From the NCBI GenBank assembly GCA_963751335.1, contig CAVVUB010000008.1, positions 1,488,001 to 1,552,000 of the forward strand: DNA of 64,000 bases. Reading direction: 5' to 3'. The translations under genes were made by a program, and so were the position numbers. The notes beneath the pieces are model-generated. The model did no database searches. It was given only the letters and a program-made list of their open reading frames with translations, and was not told the DNA's origin. This DNA is from Bog-473 sp963751335. Its GTDB lineage: Bacteria > Actinomycetota > Acidimicrobiia > Acidimicrobiales > RAAP-2. Shown piece by piece: positions 1 to 7,971 of this stretch (positions within the stretch are counted from its first letter, which is position 1; every line of letters starts with the position of its first letter).

Positions 1-95
1 AAGTTGAATCCGGTGCCGGTCACACCGACACCCGCCCGGGGAGCAACGAGCTGAACCGTGGCATGGGCGATACGCGCAGTCGGGCCATCGGGAGC

Positions 96-935
96 TCAGC
101 CGACCTCGTCCACGAAGCGAACGCGCGCCAGTTGGAACCCCTCCGCCACCACCCGGCCCCGGCTGTCCCAGAGGATGCAGACCTCGTCGACCATGCCACC
201 GGCGACCACGTTGGCGGTCATGCGCAGACCGAGCCACCCCGGGGCGGGGCGGGCCCGGACGTAGGTGGACATCTGGAGGGTCGGGACCCAACCGGTTGAG
301 CCGATCATGAAGGTGGCCGGGGGGGTGGCATCGGTGGAGAACAGGAGGGAGAGTGCGTCGGGCTCACGACCGTCGGCAAAGCGGGCCCACCCCCGCAGCT
401 CGGCCACCGAGTCGGCCGTCGGCTCGTGCGTGAAGGGCACCGTGGCGGGGTCGAGCCGGAAATCCAAGATGTCCAGGATCCCGACGTGGGGTCCACCTGG
501 GATCCTCGGGGCGAGTCGGACGCAGTGTTCGGGAGGCGCCGCCTCGAGGGGAGGCAGGCCGACGTAGCGCGGCTCGACGTCGGGCAGTTCGGCCAGGACC
601 GTCACCGCGTCGGCCAGGTCGTGCTGGTCCTGGACGAGCACGGAGCGAACGTGGGCCGCCGAGCGTCCCGTGCGGAGCACCTCGGTGCGGATCCGGGCCG
701 GTCCGAACGACGGCGGTCGCAGGTACGTGATCGACGACGACACGACCTCCCACGCCGAATCCGGTCCCGCGCCGACCTCTCTGGCGGCTCGGCCGAGAAG
801 TGCGAGCACGTAGCCGCCGTTCGGCTTGTCACCGACCGCCCACAACGGGTTGATGTCGGCGTCGAAGAGCCCGGGCTCTGCGGTGGGCCGCACCTCGGTG
901 GCGGCGTCGAACGACAGCTCTTCGGGCCCGGGCAT
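96..935 (-). CDS. Acyl-CoA thioesterase-like double-hotdog protein
   Basis: 279 aa, the usual length for a two-hotdog TesB/4HBT_3-type thioesterase that hydrolyses acyl-CoA to free acid and CoA. Visible features are an N-terminal hotdog with the PNGGYVLALLGRAA helix (about residues 38-51), a middle segment ending in a conserved DALSLL stretch, and a C-terminal hotdog around TLQMSTYVRARP. No signal peptide or membrane segment, so cytoplasmic. The ATG at 935 lies 7 nt below a TAGGGT box (943-948), so the message is probably leaderless. It is divergent from the methyltransferase at 968. Substrate chain length is unknown. Confidence 0.8.
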   Translation of the reverse strand: MPGPEELSFDAATEVRPTAEPGLFDADINPLWAVGDKPNGGYVLALLGRAAREVGAGPDSAWEVVSSSITYLRPPSFGPARIRTEVLRTGRSAAHVRSVLVQDQHDLADAVTVLAELPDVEPRYVGLPPLEAAPPEHCVRLAPRIPGGPHVGILDILDFRLDPATVPFTHEPTADSVAELRGWARFADGREPDALSLLFSTDATPPATFMIGSTGWVPTLQMSTYVRARPAPGWLGLRMTANVVAGGMVDEVCILWDSRGRVVAEGFQLARVRFVDEVG

Positions 936-942
936 GCAGGCG

Positions 943-948
943 ACCCTA
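943..948 (-). promoter_or_regulatory. -10 box of a leaderless promoter
   Basis: TAGGGT on the minus strand matches the actinobacterial TANNNT -10 and ends 7 nt before the thioesterase ATG (935), with no Shine-Dalgarno sequence between. Confidence 0.5.
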
Positions 949-967
949 CTGGCGGCGATGATGGCGC

Positions 968-1708
968 ATGCAGTTCGACCTGGAGGGCACGTTCGGCGAG
1001 GACTACCTCTACTTCTACGAGGAGTCGATCGACGACGAGCATTCCGACTCCGACACCGCCGAGATCCTCGGCCTGCTCGAGCTCCCGCAGGGCTCGCGCA
1101 TCCTCGACGCCCCCTGCGGGCACGGTCGCCTTGCGTGGCGCCTCGCCGCCGCCGGCATGGAGGTGACCGGCGTCGACGTGACCCCGGCCTACCTCGAGCA
1201 GGCGCGCCGCGAGACCGATCCGACCCCGGTGTTCGTGACCTATCTGCAGGGCGACGTGCGCCAGCTGCCCGTCGACGGTCCCTTCGATGCGGTCGTGTGC
1301 TGGCTGAACTCCTTCGGCTACTACGACGACGCCGACTGCCACGTCGTGCTCGAGGAGTTCCATCGGGTGCTTCGTCCCGGAGGACGGGTCGCCATCGACA
1401 CCATGCATCACGACGGCGGCGTGCGGCACTTCACGCCGGCACCGGACGCGGTGGTGGTCCAGCGCGGCGACGACACCATGGTGGAGCTGTCCACCTTCGA
1501 TCCGGTGACCGGCCGCATGGTGGTCGAGCGGACGGTCCACCGGGCGGGCGCGGTGCGCCACTCGCCCTACTTCATCCGCCTTCCCACGCCTCCAGAATGG
1601 GTGGTGTGGCTCGAGGCCGCCGGGTTCAGCGACGTGCGGTTCTTCGGCGGGGGCGGGGGCCCGCTCGAGCTCGACAGCTGGGAGATGGTCGTCGTGGCCT
1701 CGGCCTGA
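968..1708 (+). CDS. Class I SAM-dependent methyltransferase
   Basis: 246 aa. Rossmann-type methyltransferase with motif I ILDAPCGHGRLAWRLA (about residues 44-59), the acidic ribose-binding loop VTGVDVTP, and the post-motif GDVRQLP followed by FDAVVCWLNSFGYY. It transfers methyl from S-adenosylmethionine to an unidentified small molecule or lipid; the fold does not give the acceptor. Cytoplasmic, no membrane segment. The start is uncertain because ATGs at 958, 961 and 968 are close together and none has a strong ribosome-binding site; 968 is kept because its frame matches the family N-terminus. Divergent from the thioesterase. Confidence 0.8.
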   Translation: MQFDLEGTFGEDYLYFYEESIDDEHSDSDTAEILGLLELPQGSRILDAPCGHGRLAWRLAAAGMEVTGVDVTPAYLEQARRETDPTPVFVTYLQGDVRQLPVDGPFDAVVCWLNSFGYYDDADCHVVLEEFHRVLRPGGRVAIDTMHHDGGVRHFTPAPDAVVVQRGDDTMVELSTFDPVTGRMVVERTVHRAGAVRHSPYFIRLPTPPEWVVWLEAAGFSDVRFFGGGGGPLELDSWEMVVVASA

Positions 1709-1758
1709 GCCCCGATGTGCCCTGCCCCGCTCACGGAGGGTGGCGAAGGGCCAGGTAT

Positions 1759-1787
1759 TAGAGTGCACGCTGACGCGGCTGTCAGCG
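1759..1787 (+). promoter_or_regulatory. Promoter with palindromic operator, site A
   Basis: TAGAGT (1759-1764) matches TANNNT. It is followed by the perfect inverted repeat CGCTGAC (1768-1774) / GTCAGCG (1781-1787) with a 6-bp spacer, which would lie on the transcription start. It is the most G-rich-armed member of the seven CTGAC-N6-GTCAG sites in the window and stands about 70 bp upstream of the HMGS/DUF35 operon. Confidence 0.6.
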
Positions 1788-1853
1788 GCCGGTGGCGCGA
1801 ACCCGCCCCGGACGCACCATCCGATCACGAGTTCTCGAAGGAGCGGCCAGTCC

Positions 1854-3317
1854 ATGAGCGGTGGAATCGCAGCCTGGGGCAGCTACCTGCCCTACTGGCG
1901 CCTGCAACGTTCGGCGATCGCGGGCGTGCTCGGCAGCGGTGGCGGCAGGGGCACCCGTTCGGTGGCCTCCTACGACGAGGACACGACCACGCTGGCGGTC
2001 GAGGCGGGCCGACGCGCCCTGGCCACGGCGCCGGGCCCGGGTGCCGTGCAGGACCTGTTCCTCTCCACGCCTGACCCGTCCTATCTGGACAAGACGAGCG
2101 CCACCACGGCGCACGCCGCCCTCGGGCTGGGCCGGGGCTGTGGCGCCTACGATCTCGCCGGGTCGTCCCGCTCCGCCATCGCCACCATCCTCGGGGGGGC
2201 GGCCAACGCCGCTGCCGGGCGCACCTCACTCACCCTCGTCGCCGATCTGCGGACGGGCCTGGCCGGATCGGCCGAGGAACGTGAGAGTGGCGACGGGGCC
2301 GCCGCCTTCGTCTTTGCTCCCGACGGCGCCGTGGCCGAGTTGGTCGGGCGGGGCGCCGCCAGCGACGAGTTCCTGGACCGTTGGCGGGTGCCCGGCGAGG
2401 CCGATTCCCACGTGTGGGAGGAGCGCTTCGGCGAGGAGATCTACGTCCCGCTCGCCCGGGAGGCCTTTGCCGCCGCACTGAAGGACGCGGGCATCACCGA
2501 GAGCGACGTCGACCATGCCGTCGTGAGCGGGCTGCACGCCCGCGCCACCAAGGCGGCCGCCGGCGGCCTCGGCGTGCGCGACGGCGTGCTGGCTCCCGCG
2601 TTGACCGGGTCCATCGGGAACCTCGGGGCGGCGCAGTTCGGCGTGGCCCTGTGCGACGTACTCGAGCGCGCCCTGGCCGGGCAGGTCATCGTCGTTCTTT
2701 CGCTGGCCGACGGAGCCGACGCCTTCGTGCTGCGCACCACTCCTGCCCTGGTCCAGGCGCAGCAGGCACGGAGCGCGGCCGCGGTGCCATCGGTGGCCGA
2801 GCAGGTCGCTGCCGGCCGGGACGACCTGACCTACGCGAACTTCTTGACCTGGCGTTCCCAGCTCCGCCGGGAGCCACCGCGACGGCCCGATCCCGAGCGT
2901 CCCGGCGCGCCGAGCGTGCACCGCTCCGAGGAGTGGAAGTACGCCTTTGCGGCCAGCCGCTGTCTGGCCTGCGGCTTCCGCCACATGCCGCCGACCCGAG
3001 CCTGCCTGTCGTGTCACGCCATCGACCAGATGCAGCCCGAGCGCCTGGCCGACGTGCCCGGCACGGTGGCGACCTTCACCATCGACCACCTGGCCTATTC
3101 CATGTCCCCGCCGGTGATCGGCGTCATCATCGACTTCGACGGGGGCGGCCGGTTCCGCTGTGAGCTGACCGACGCCGTGGCCTCGGAACTGTCCATCGGC
3201 GACCGGGTGGCCATGACGTTCCGTCGCGTGTGGACGGCGCAGGGCGTGCACAATTACTTCTGGAAGGCCCGGCCGGTGAGCCGGACGTCACCCGACGCCG
3301 GGGAGCGAGGAGAGTAG
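1854..3317 (+). CDS. HMG-CoA synthase-like protein fused to a DUF35 OB-fold
   Basis: 487 aa. Residues 1-340 have the thiolase fold of the KAS III/HMG-CoA synthase family (SYLPYWRL start, AYDLAGSSRSA at the active-site strand). The C-terminal 130 residues are a DUF35 unit: a zinc ribbon with two CxxC pairs (about residues 369-386, CLACG and CLSC) and an OB fold that likely binds CoA. The usual nucleophilic Cys at the AYD motif is replaced by Gly/Ser, so Claisen chemistry is doubtful. The ATG at 1854 has GAAGGAG 9 nt upstream and fits the family; an in-frame start at 1740 would run through the operator. First gene of an operon with a thiolase, acyl-CoA dehydrogenase and ferredoxin. A scaffold or altered-chemistry role is inferred. 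Confidence 0.8.
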   Translation: MSGGIAAWGSYLPYWRLQRSAIAGVLGSGGGRGTRSVASYDEDTTTLAVEAGRRALATAPGPGAVQDLFLSTPDPSYLDKTSATTAHAALGLGRGCGAYDLAGSSRSAIATILGGAANAAAGRTSLTLVADLRTGLAGSAEERESGDGAAAFVFAPDGAVAELVGRGAASDEFLDRWRVPGEADSHVWEERFGEEIYVPLAREAFAAALKDAGITESDVDHAVVSGLHARATKAAAGGLGVRDGVLAPALTGSIGNLGAAQFGVALCDVLERALAGQVIVVLSLADGADAFVLRTTPALVQAQQARSAAAVPSVAEQVAAGRDDLTYANFLTWRSQLRREPPRRPDPERPGAPSVHRSEEWKYAFAASRCLACGFRHMPPTRACLSCHAIDQMQPERLADVPGTVATFTIDHLAYSMSPPVIGVIIDFDGGGRFRCELTDAVASELSIGDRVAMTFRRVWTAQGVHNYFWKARPVSRTSPDAGERGE

Positions 3318-3319
3318 CC

Positions 3320-4519
3320 ATGGCAAGCAGCGGCATCCGCGACCAGGTGGCCATCATCGGGATGGGCTGCACCCGGTTCGGCGAACTGTGGGACAAGGGC
3401 GTCGACGATCTCATGATCGAGTCGTCGACCGACGCGGCTGCCTCGGCGGGAATGTCGATTCACGACGTGGACGCCTTCTGGCTGGGCACGATGACGTCGG
3501 GGATCTGCGGGGTGACCCTCTCGCGCCCGCTCAAGCTCGACTACAAGCCGGTGACCCGGGTCGAGAACTATTGCGCCACCGGATCCGAAGCGTTCCGCAA
3601 CGCCTGCTACGCGGTGGCCTCGGGCGCCTACGACATCGCCATGGCGGTCGGGGTGGAGAAGTTGAAGGACACGGGTTACTCGGGTTTGACCGGCGTTCGG
3701 ATGGTCGGGGACGGCACCGATCCCGGGCTGTCGTCTCCCGCCGCCTTTTCGTTCCTCGCTCCGTCCTACGCCCACAAGTACGGCGTCGACCGGGACCAGA
3801 TGAAGGAGGTCATGGGCCGGATCGCCTTCAAGAACCACCAGAACGGGGCCCGGAACCCGAGGGCGCAGTTCCAAAAGGAAGTCTCCATGGAGACCATCGC
3901 CAAGGCGCCGCGGGTGGCCGGGGACCTGGGCGTCTTCGACTGCAGCGGCGTGAGCGACGGCTCGGCCGCCGCCGTGATCTGCCGGGCGGCCGACGCCCAC
4001 AAGTACTGCGACAACCCGCTCTACGTGAAGGCACTCGCCTTCGTGGCCGGCCCGGCCGCCGGACCCATCGACCCGGCCTACGACTACACGACCTTCGAAG
4101 AGGTGGTCCGCTCGGCCCAGGACGCCTACAACCAGGCCGGGATCACCGACCCCAGGGCGCAGCTGGCCATGGCCGAGGTCCACGACTGCTTCACCCCGAC
4201 CGAGCTCGTCCTCATGGAGGACCTGGGCTTCGCCGAGCGCGGTACGGCCTGGAAGGAAGTGTTGGCCGGCACCTTCGACCGTGACGGCGAGTTGCCCGTC
4301 AACCCCGACGGCGGCTTGAAGTCCTTCGGGCATCCCATCGGTGCGTCGGGCCTGCGCATGCTCTTCGAGTGCTGGCTGCAGCTGCGCGGCGAGGCACCGC
4401 CCGAGCGTCAGATCTCGACGGTCGGACCTGGGCGAACGCTCGGCCTGACCCACAACCTGGGCGGCGCTCCGGGCGAGGGCGTCAGCTTCGTCGGCATCGT
4501 CGGGACCGAGCTCGACTGA
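3320..4519 (+). CDS. SCP2-type thiolase
   Basis: 399 aa, normal for the sterol-carrier-protein-type thiolase family, which cleaves 3-ketoacyl-CoA or condenses two acyl-CoAs. The catalytic set is complete: Cys in ENYCATGSEA (about residue 90), the HDCFTPTE motif near residue 290, and the His in GGLKSFGHPIGASG near residue 335. It begins 2 nt after the HMGS/DUF35 stop, with GAGGAG upstream of ATG 3320, so the two proteins are made together. By analogy with archaeal thiolase/HMGS/DUF35 assemblies and with DUF35-dependent steroid aldolases, a complex with the upstream protein is likely but unproven. Confidence 0.88.
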   Translation: MASSGIRDQVAIIGMGCTRFGELWDKGVDDLMIESSTDAAASAGMSIHDVDAFWLGTMTSGICGVTLSRPLKLDYKPVTRVENYCATGSEAFRNACYAVASGAYDIAMAVGVEKLKDTGYSGLTGVRMVGDGTDPGLSSPAAFSFLAPSYAHKYGVDRDQMKEVMGRIAFKNHQNGARNPRAQFQKEVSMETIAKAPRVAGDLGVFDCSGVSDGSAAAVICRAADAHKYCDNPLYVKALAFVAGPAAGPIDPAYDYTTFEEVVRSAQDAYNQAGITDPRAQLAMAEVHDCFTPTELVLMEDLGFAERGTAWKEVLAGTFDRDGELPVNPDGGLKSFGHPIGASGLRMLFECWLQLRGEAPPERQISTVGPGRTLGLTHNLGGAPGEGVSFVGIVGTELD

Positions 4520-5745
4520 TGGGCGGGGCATCGGGTGAGGACCTGCTGGCCGAGTCCGAAGACCAGGGGGCGCTGCGCCAGCTGGCGCGCGACGTCGCGG
4601 AGCGAGAGGTGGCCCCCCGGGCCCACGACGCCGACGAGGCTGGCGCCGTCTCCCCCGAAATGCGCAAGGCGCTGGCAGCGGCTGACCTCCTGCGCATCAC
4701 GGTGGGGGAGCAGTGGGGCGGTATGGGCCTCGGCGACGTCGAGGCCTCCATCGTGCTCGAGGAGATCGCCCGGGCCGACGTGTCGTCGGCCATCTGCTGT
4801 CAGCTCACGTTCAACGGGCCGCCCCGGGGCATCGAGCACCTCGGGCCCGACGCCATGAAGGAACGCTGGCTCCCGGCCGCCGCCAACGGCGACGCCCTGA
4901 TCAGCATCGGCATCACCGAGCCCGACGCCGGCTCGGCCGTGCAGAACATGCGCGCCGCGCTGGTCGAGGACGGGCCGGGGCGCTGGCGCCTCAATGCCTA
5001 CAAGAACTACTCGACGCTGGGCGACGTGGCCCAGGGCGTGCTGGTCTGGTGCCGCTGGCCGGGGGGCGACGGTGCCAAGGGCATCGGCGCCGTCATCGTG
5101 CCGACCGACCGCGAGGGCGTCTCGATCACCGGCCGCCACAAAGGCATGGGGATCCACGCCGCCACCGAGGCCGAGCTGGCTTTCGATGGCGTGGAGATCA
5201 CGGAGGACGACATCCTCCTCGTCGGCGACCCGTCGGACACCTCGGCCTTCAAGGTCCTGTTGTCGCATCTGAACCACGAGCGCTGCGGCAACGCGGCCAT
5301 GTGCGTGGGGGCGGCCCAGGGCGCGCTGGAGCACGCGGTGCGCTACATGAACGAGCGCGTCATCGGCGGGCGGCCGCTGGCCGACCTCCAGGGATTGCAG
5401 TGGAAGCTGGCCGACATGGCGGTGCAGTTGGAGGGCGCGCGCATGATGCTGGCCCGGGCCGTGCGGCTGGCCGGGCCCCACGGCACACCGCCCGCGCTCG
5501 AGACGGCCATGGCCAAAACGGCCGCCAACCTCGCCGCCAAGTTCGTCTGCGACGAAGCGATGCAGATCCACGGCGGGTACGGCTACTCACGCGAGTACCC
5601 GCTGGAGCGGGCCTACCGCGACATCCGCGGCCTCTGCTTCGGGGCAGGCACCGTGGAGGCTCAGCGCAACTACATCGGGCTGCGGGTGGCCTCCGGAGCC
5701 CGCACCGGCTCGCCCGGCTGGCGGGCACCCTTGGCCGGGCCCTGA
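4519..5745 (+). CDS. Acyl-CoA dehydrogenase
   Basis: 408 aa, full length for the FAD-dependent acyl-CoA dehydrogenase family, which makes the alpha,beta-double bond of an acyl-CoA. Seen: ITEPDAGSAVQNM (FAD/substrate-binding strand, about residues 133-145), the HLNHERCGNAA helix, and the C-terminal MQIHGGYGYSREYPLERAYRD flavin-contact motif. The ATG at 4519 overlaps the thiolase TGA (TGATG), showing translational coupling. It belongs to the 1854-6039 operon, and the ferredoxin that follows may carry its electrons, although ETF is the usual partner. Chain specificity is unknown. Confidence 0.88.
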   Translation: MGGASGEDLLAESEDQGALRQLARDVAEREVAPRAHDADEAGAVSPEMRKALAAADLLRITVGEQWGGMGLGDVEASIVLEEIARADVSSAICCQLTFNGPPRGIEHLGPDAMKERWLPAAANGDALISIGITEPDAGSAVQNMRAALVEDGPGRWRLNAYKNYSTLGDVAQGVLVWCRWPGGDGAKGIGAVIVPTDREGVSITGRHKGMGIHAATEAELAFDGVEITEDDILLVGDPSDTSAFKVLLSHLNHERCGNAAMCVGAAQGALEHAVRYMNERVIGGRPLADLQGLQWKLADMAVQLEGARMMLARAVRLAGPHGTPPALETAMAKTAANLAAKFVCDEAMQIHGGYGYSREYPLERAYRDIRGLCFGAGTVEAQRNYIGLRVASGARTGSPGWRAPLAGP

Positions 5746-5784
5746 CCATGCCGACCTGACCATGCCGACCTGACCATGCCGACC
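5743..5784 (+). repeat. Three exact 14-bp copies across a stop/start junction
   Basis: TGACCATGCCGACC occurs at 5743-5756, 5757-5770 and 5771-5784. Each copy carries a stop (TGA) and a start (ATG). The first TGA ends the acyl-CoA dehydrogenase. The ATGs in copies 1 and 2 are closed after two further codons by the next copy's TGA, and only the ATG of copy 3 (5776) opens the ferredoxin. Confidence 0.9.
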
Positions 5785-6039
5785 AGACCAGTGGTGGACC
5801 ACGGACGCTGCGAGGCCAAGCGGGACTGCGTGCGGGTCTGCCCCTACGACGTGTTCGAGGTGCGGAGGATGGACCCCGACGACTTCACGGCACTCGGGAT
5901 GCTGGGCAAGCTCCGCTCGACGGCGCACCGCCGCATGACGGCGTACGTCGCACACCCTGACCAATGCCACGAGTGCGGCCTGTGCGTTTCGGCCTGCCCC
6001 GAACACGCCATCGCCCTGGAGCCTCAAGCTGACGCTTGA
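5776..6039 (+). CDS. 4Fe-4S ferredoxin
   Basis: 87 aa. Two iron-sulphur segments are visible: an N-terminal CEAKRDCVRVCP, spaced C-x5-C-x3-CP as in some 7Fe/8Fe ferredoxins, and a C-terminal classical CHECGLCVSACPEHAI (C-x2-C-x2-C-x3-CP, about residues 64-79). It likely carries electrons for a redox enzyme of the same operon. Cytoplasmic. The start is the third of three repeated ATG units; no clear Shine-Dalgarno is present, so initiation probably depends on coupling with the upstream dehydrogenase. Last gene of the operon. Confidence 0.85.
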   Translation: MPTRPVVDHGRCEAKRDCVRVCPYDVFEVRRMDPDDFTALGMLGKLRSTAHRRMTAYVAHPDQCHECGLCVSACPEHAIALEPQADA

Positions 6040-6301
6040 TGAGCTGATCGCCCGCTTCTGCGCGCACTCTTCCGGCGTCCGGAACCATTCACTAATCGAT
6101 GGCGGACACCACCACTGAAATAGCCCCTTTGATTGCCGGCGCCGCCGTTGCCGACTTCATCAGCAGCCGGGTCATGGTCTCGCGCCCTTCGGTGCTCTGG
6201 ACCCGAGTGACAGGCCCCACTAGGGCGGGCACATGGCCCTGAGCACTCGGTGAAGCGATCCCAGTATTGGAATTCGAACCGAAGGACCCAAGCAGTGCCG
6301 C
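6040..6301. other. Stretch with no recognised gene
   Basis: About 260 bp after the ferredoxin. No protein family, tRNA or convincing terminator was recognised. The open frames present have no conserved motif or ribosome-binding site. It borders a decayed YihY gene, so it may be eroding coding DNA. Confidence 0.5.
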
Positions 6302-6538
6302 TCAGCTGTGCGGTAGACCCCTCCGAAGCCGGGCCTGGGCAATGTCTTGTAAGCGTGACTGGGCGACGAGCCATTCGGTCGAACGTCCGACACGACTCTC
6401 CGCGACCAAGTGGTGCTCTCCCATAGGGCTGTCGGTGCGCGCCCCGCATATGTGACAGACCGGAATGCGTCCGTTCGTGTCGGGTGCGTGGTGCTCATCG
6501 AGCTGCGTGGCAACGTGCAAACACTCGGTTGAGGTCAT
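6302..6538 (-). CDS. Small protein with a CHICG...GEHH motif
   Basis: 78 aa, not recognised as any known family. The ATG at 6538 is preceded by AAAGGAG at a 5-nt spacing, a good ribosome-binding site and the main reason to believe the gene. Residues 28-43 contain CHIC followed by GEHH, a plausible zinc site. The second half is Arg/Gln-rich and could be helical. No signal peptide. It is divergent from the YihY remnant at 6653. It may itself be a fragment. Confidence 0.4.
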   Translation of the reverse strand: MTSTECLHVATQLDEHHAPDTNGRIPVCHICGARTDSPMGEHHLVAESRVGRSTEWLVAQSRLQDIAQARLRRGLPHS

Positions 6539-6652
6539 GATGCTCCTTTGTGGCGCTCGCCACGCAGAAGCAGGAATGCCCGGCGGGAGCCAACCAAGCC
6601 TACGCCGTAGAGTGAAGAATGCGGCGTTGCCACCGCTGACGACAGGACAGAT

Positions 6653-7011
6653 GTGCCTGAGGCATCTATCCCGGGGACTACGGACGTCACCGGGGCCCCC
6701 GCCTCTGCCCACGAATTCGTCAGGGAGCGCGTCGCCCATCTACGACAACGGGCGAAGCGCACCCGGGCGGGCATCGAGGCCTGACGGGCCGATTCGGCCT
6801 CCATCGACGCGGCGATGGATGCGGTCGAGCCCAGAGCGGGGGAGGCGTGCTCGCTGCCGCCGTGGCCTTTCGCCTGATCATGTTCCTGGTGCCCTACACC
6901 TTCGTCATGGTCACCGGTTTCGGCCTGGCGTCGACGGCGGCCGGCCAGAATCCGTGGAAGCCGCCCGATCGGCTCCTCAAGGCGGCCATCGCAGCGAACG
7001 CAACGCGTTGA
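6653..7011 (+). pseudogene. Decayed YihY/BrkB-family membrane protein (5' part only)
   Basis: From a possible GTG at 6653 the frame reads an N-terminal helix (HEFVRERVAHLRQRAKRTR), then a TGA after GIEA. The same frame continues as ADSASIDAAMDAVE, then the reading must shift to give GVLAAAVAFRLIMFLVPYTF, the first membrane helix typical of YihY/BrkB proteins. A TGA at 7009-7011 then ends it. The remaining 200 or so residues of the family are absent. An internal stop, a frameshift and a 3' truncation make this a true remnant rather than a single sequencing error. Family assignment rests on the helix pattern. Confidence 0.65.
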
Positions 7012-7082
7012 AGCACCGTAGCGGGCAGGCAACCGGCCAGGAATCAGGCCCGGCGAGCGACCTGCTGTCGCCGCCCCGAGGC

Positions 7083-7913
7083 TCAGGCGCGCACGACGGA
7101 GCGGGCGAAGTCGGACCAGGCGCCGACCCATTCCCGCCAGACCGGCGGCGGGTAGTCGTGACCCATTCCGTCGATCTCGATGTAGAGCGCCCCGGGAATG
7201 ACTGCGGCGGTCTGTCGTCCCCCACTGGGGTCGATCAGCGTGTCGCGGCTGCCGTGGATCACCAGTGTTGGCAGATCGAGACCCGCCAGCTCGGCGGACC
7301 GGGAGCCGTCCCGTCCGACCGCGTGCATCTGGCGCCCGACCCCTTCGGGGTAGAAGCAGCGGTCGTAGGCCGCGGCGGCCCGGGCACGGATGGCGTCGTC
7401 GTCCAGCCATTCGGGCTTCGACCCGTAGACGTGGAGGGCGGCCACCTGGCGGTCGATGTAGGCCGCGCGCGACGCGGCCGGCGGGGCGAGAAGGAATTCC
7501 AGGGCCTCGGGCGAGCTGTCGCCGTAGCGGGCCTCACCGGTGCGGGACATCACCGAGGTCATGGAGAGCAGGCGGTCCGGGTGGTCGATGGCGATCCGCT
7601 GGACGATCATCCCTCCCATGGAGCAGCCCATCACGTGGGCCACGTCCGCGCCGACGGCGTCAAGAACGGCGATGGCGTCATCGGCCATGTCGGCGAGGGT
7701 GTACTCGGTGCCCTCGGGTTTCGTGGAGAGCCCGACGTCGCGGTTGTCGAAACGCACGACATGAAAGCCCTCGTCGCAGAAGAGCCGGCACCACTCCACC
7801 GCGTAGTTCACGCACTGCGATCCGAGCCCGTTCACCAGCAAGAGCGTCGGCGCGTTCGTGTCGCCGAACTCCTCGTAATAGATCTCGATGGCACCGTTGC
7901 GCGCCGTGCTCAT
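7083..7913 (-). CDS. Alpha/beta hydrolase
   Basis: 276 aa. Alpha/beta-hydrolase fold with the oxyanion region LVNGLGSQ (about residues 26-33), nucleophile elbow GCSMGG (Ser98), an acid in VIHGSRDTL and His in DGMGHDYPP near residue 255. It hydrolyses an ester, lactone or C-C bond of an unknown substrate; the family includes esterases and ring-cleavage hydrolases. Cytoplasmic. ATG 7913 has GGGGGAGGG just upstream. The aldehyde dehydrogenase upstream on the same strand ends 58 bp before it, so the two may be co-transcribed. Confidence 0.85.
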   Translation of the reverse strand: MSTARNGAIEIYYEEFGDTNAPTLLLVNGLGSQCVNYAVEWCRLFCDEGFHVVRFDNRDVGLSTKPEGTEYTLADMADDAIAVLDAVGADVAHVMGCSMGGMIVQRIAIDHPDRLLSMTSVMSRTGEARYGDSSPEALEFLLAPPAASRAAYIDRQVAALHVYGSKPEWLDDDAIRARAAAAYDRCFYPEGVGRQMHAVGRDGSRSAELAGLDLPTLVIHGSRDTLIDPSGGRQTAAVIPGALYIEIDGMGHDYPPPVWREWVGAWSDFARSVVRA

Positions 7914-7971
7914 ATGCCCTCCCCCAGGGGGGTCTTCGAGTGAACTCGTCCGGGCGGGCGCGCTGTCGCCT

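Noticed and set aside
602..1855. Long open frames (over 400 codons) on the minus strand across the methyltransferase and neighbouring genes.
   Set aside because: They are antisense shadows produced by high GC; no family motifs and composition typical of frame-shifted reading.
6241..6310. Possible tRNA: GGTTCGAATTCC on the minus strand looks like a T-loop.
   Set aside because: The loop is one base too long and no acceptor stem, D-arm or anticodon arm can be folded around it.
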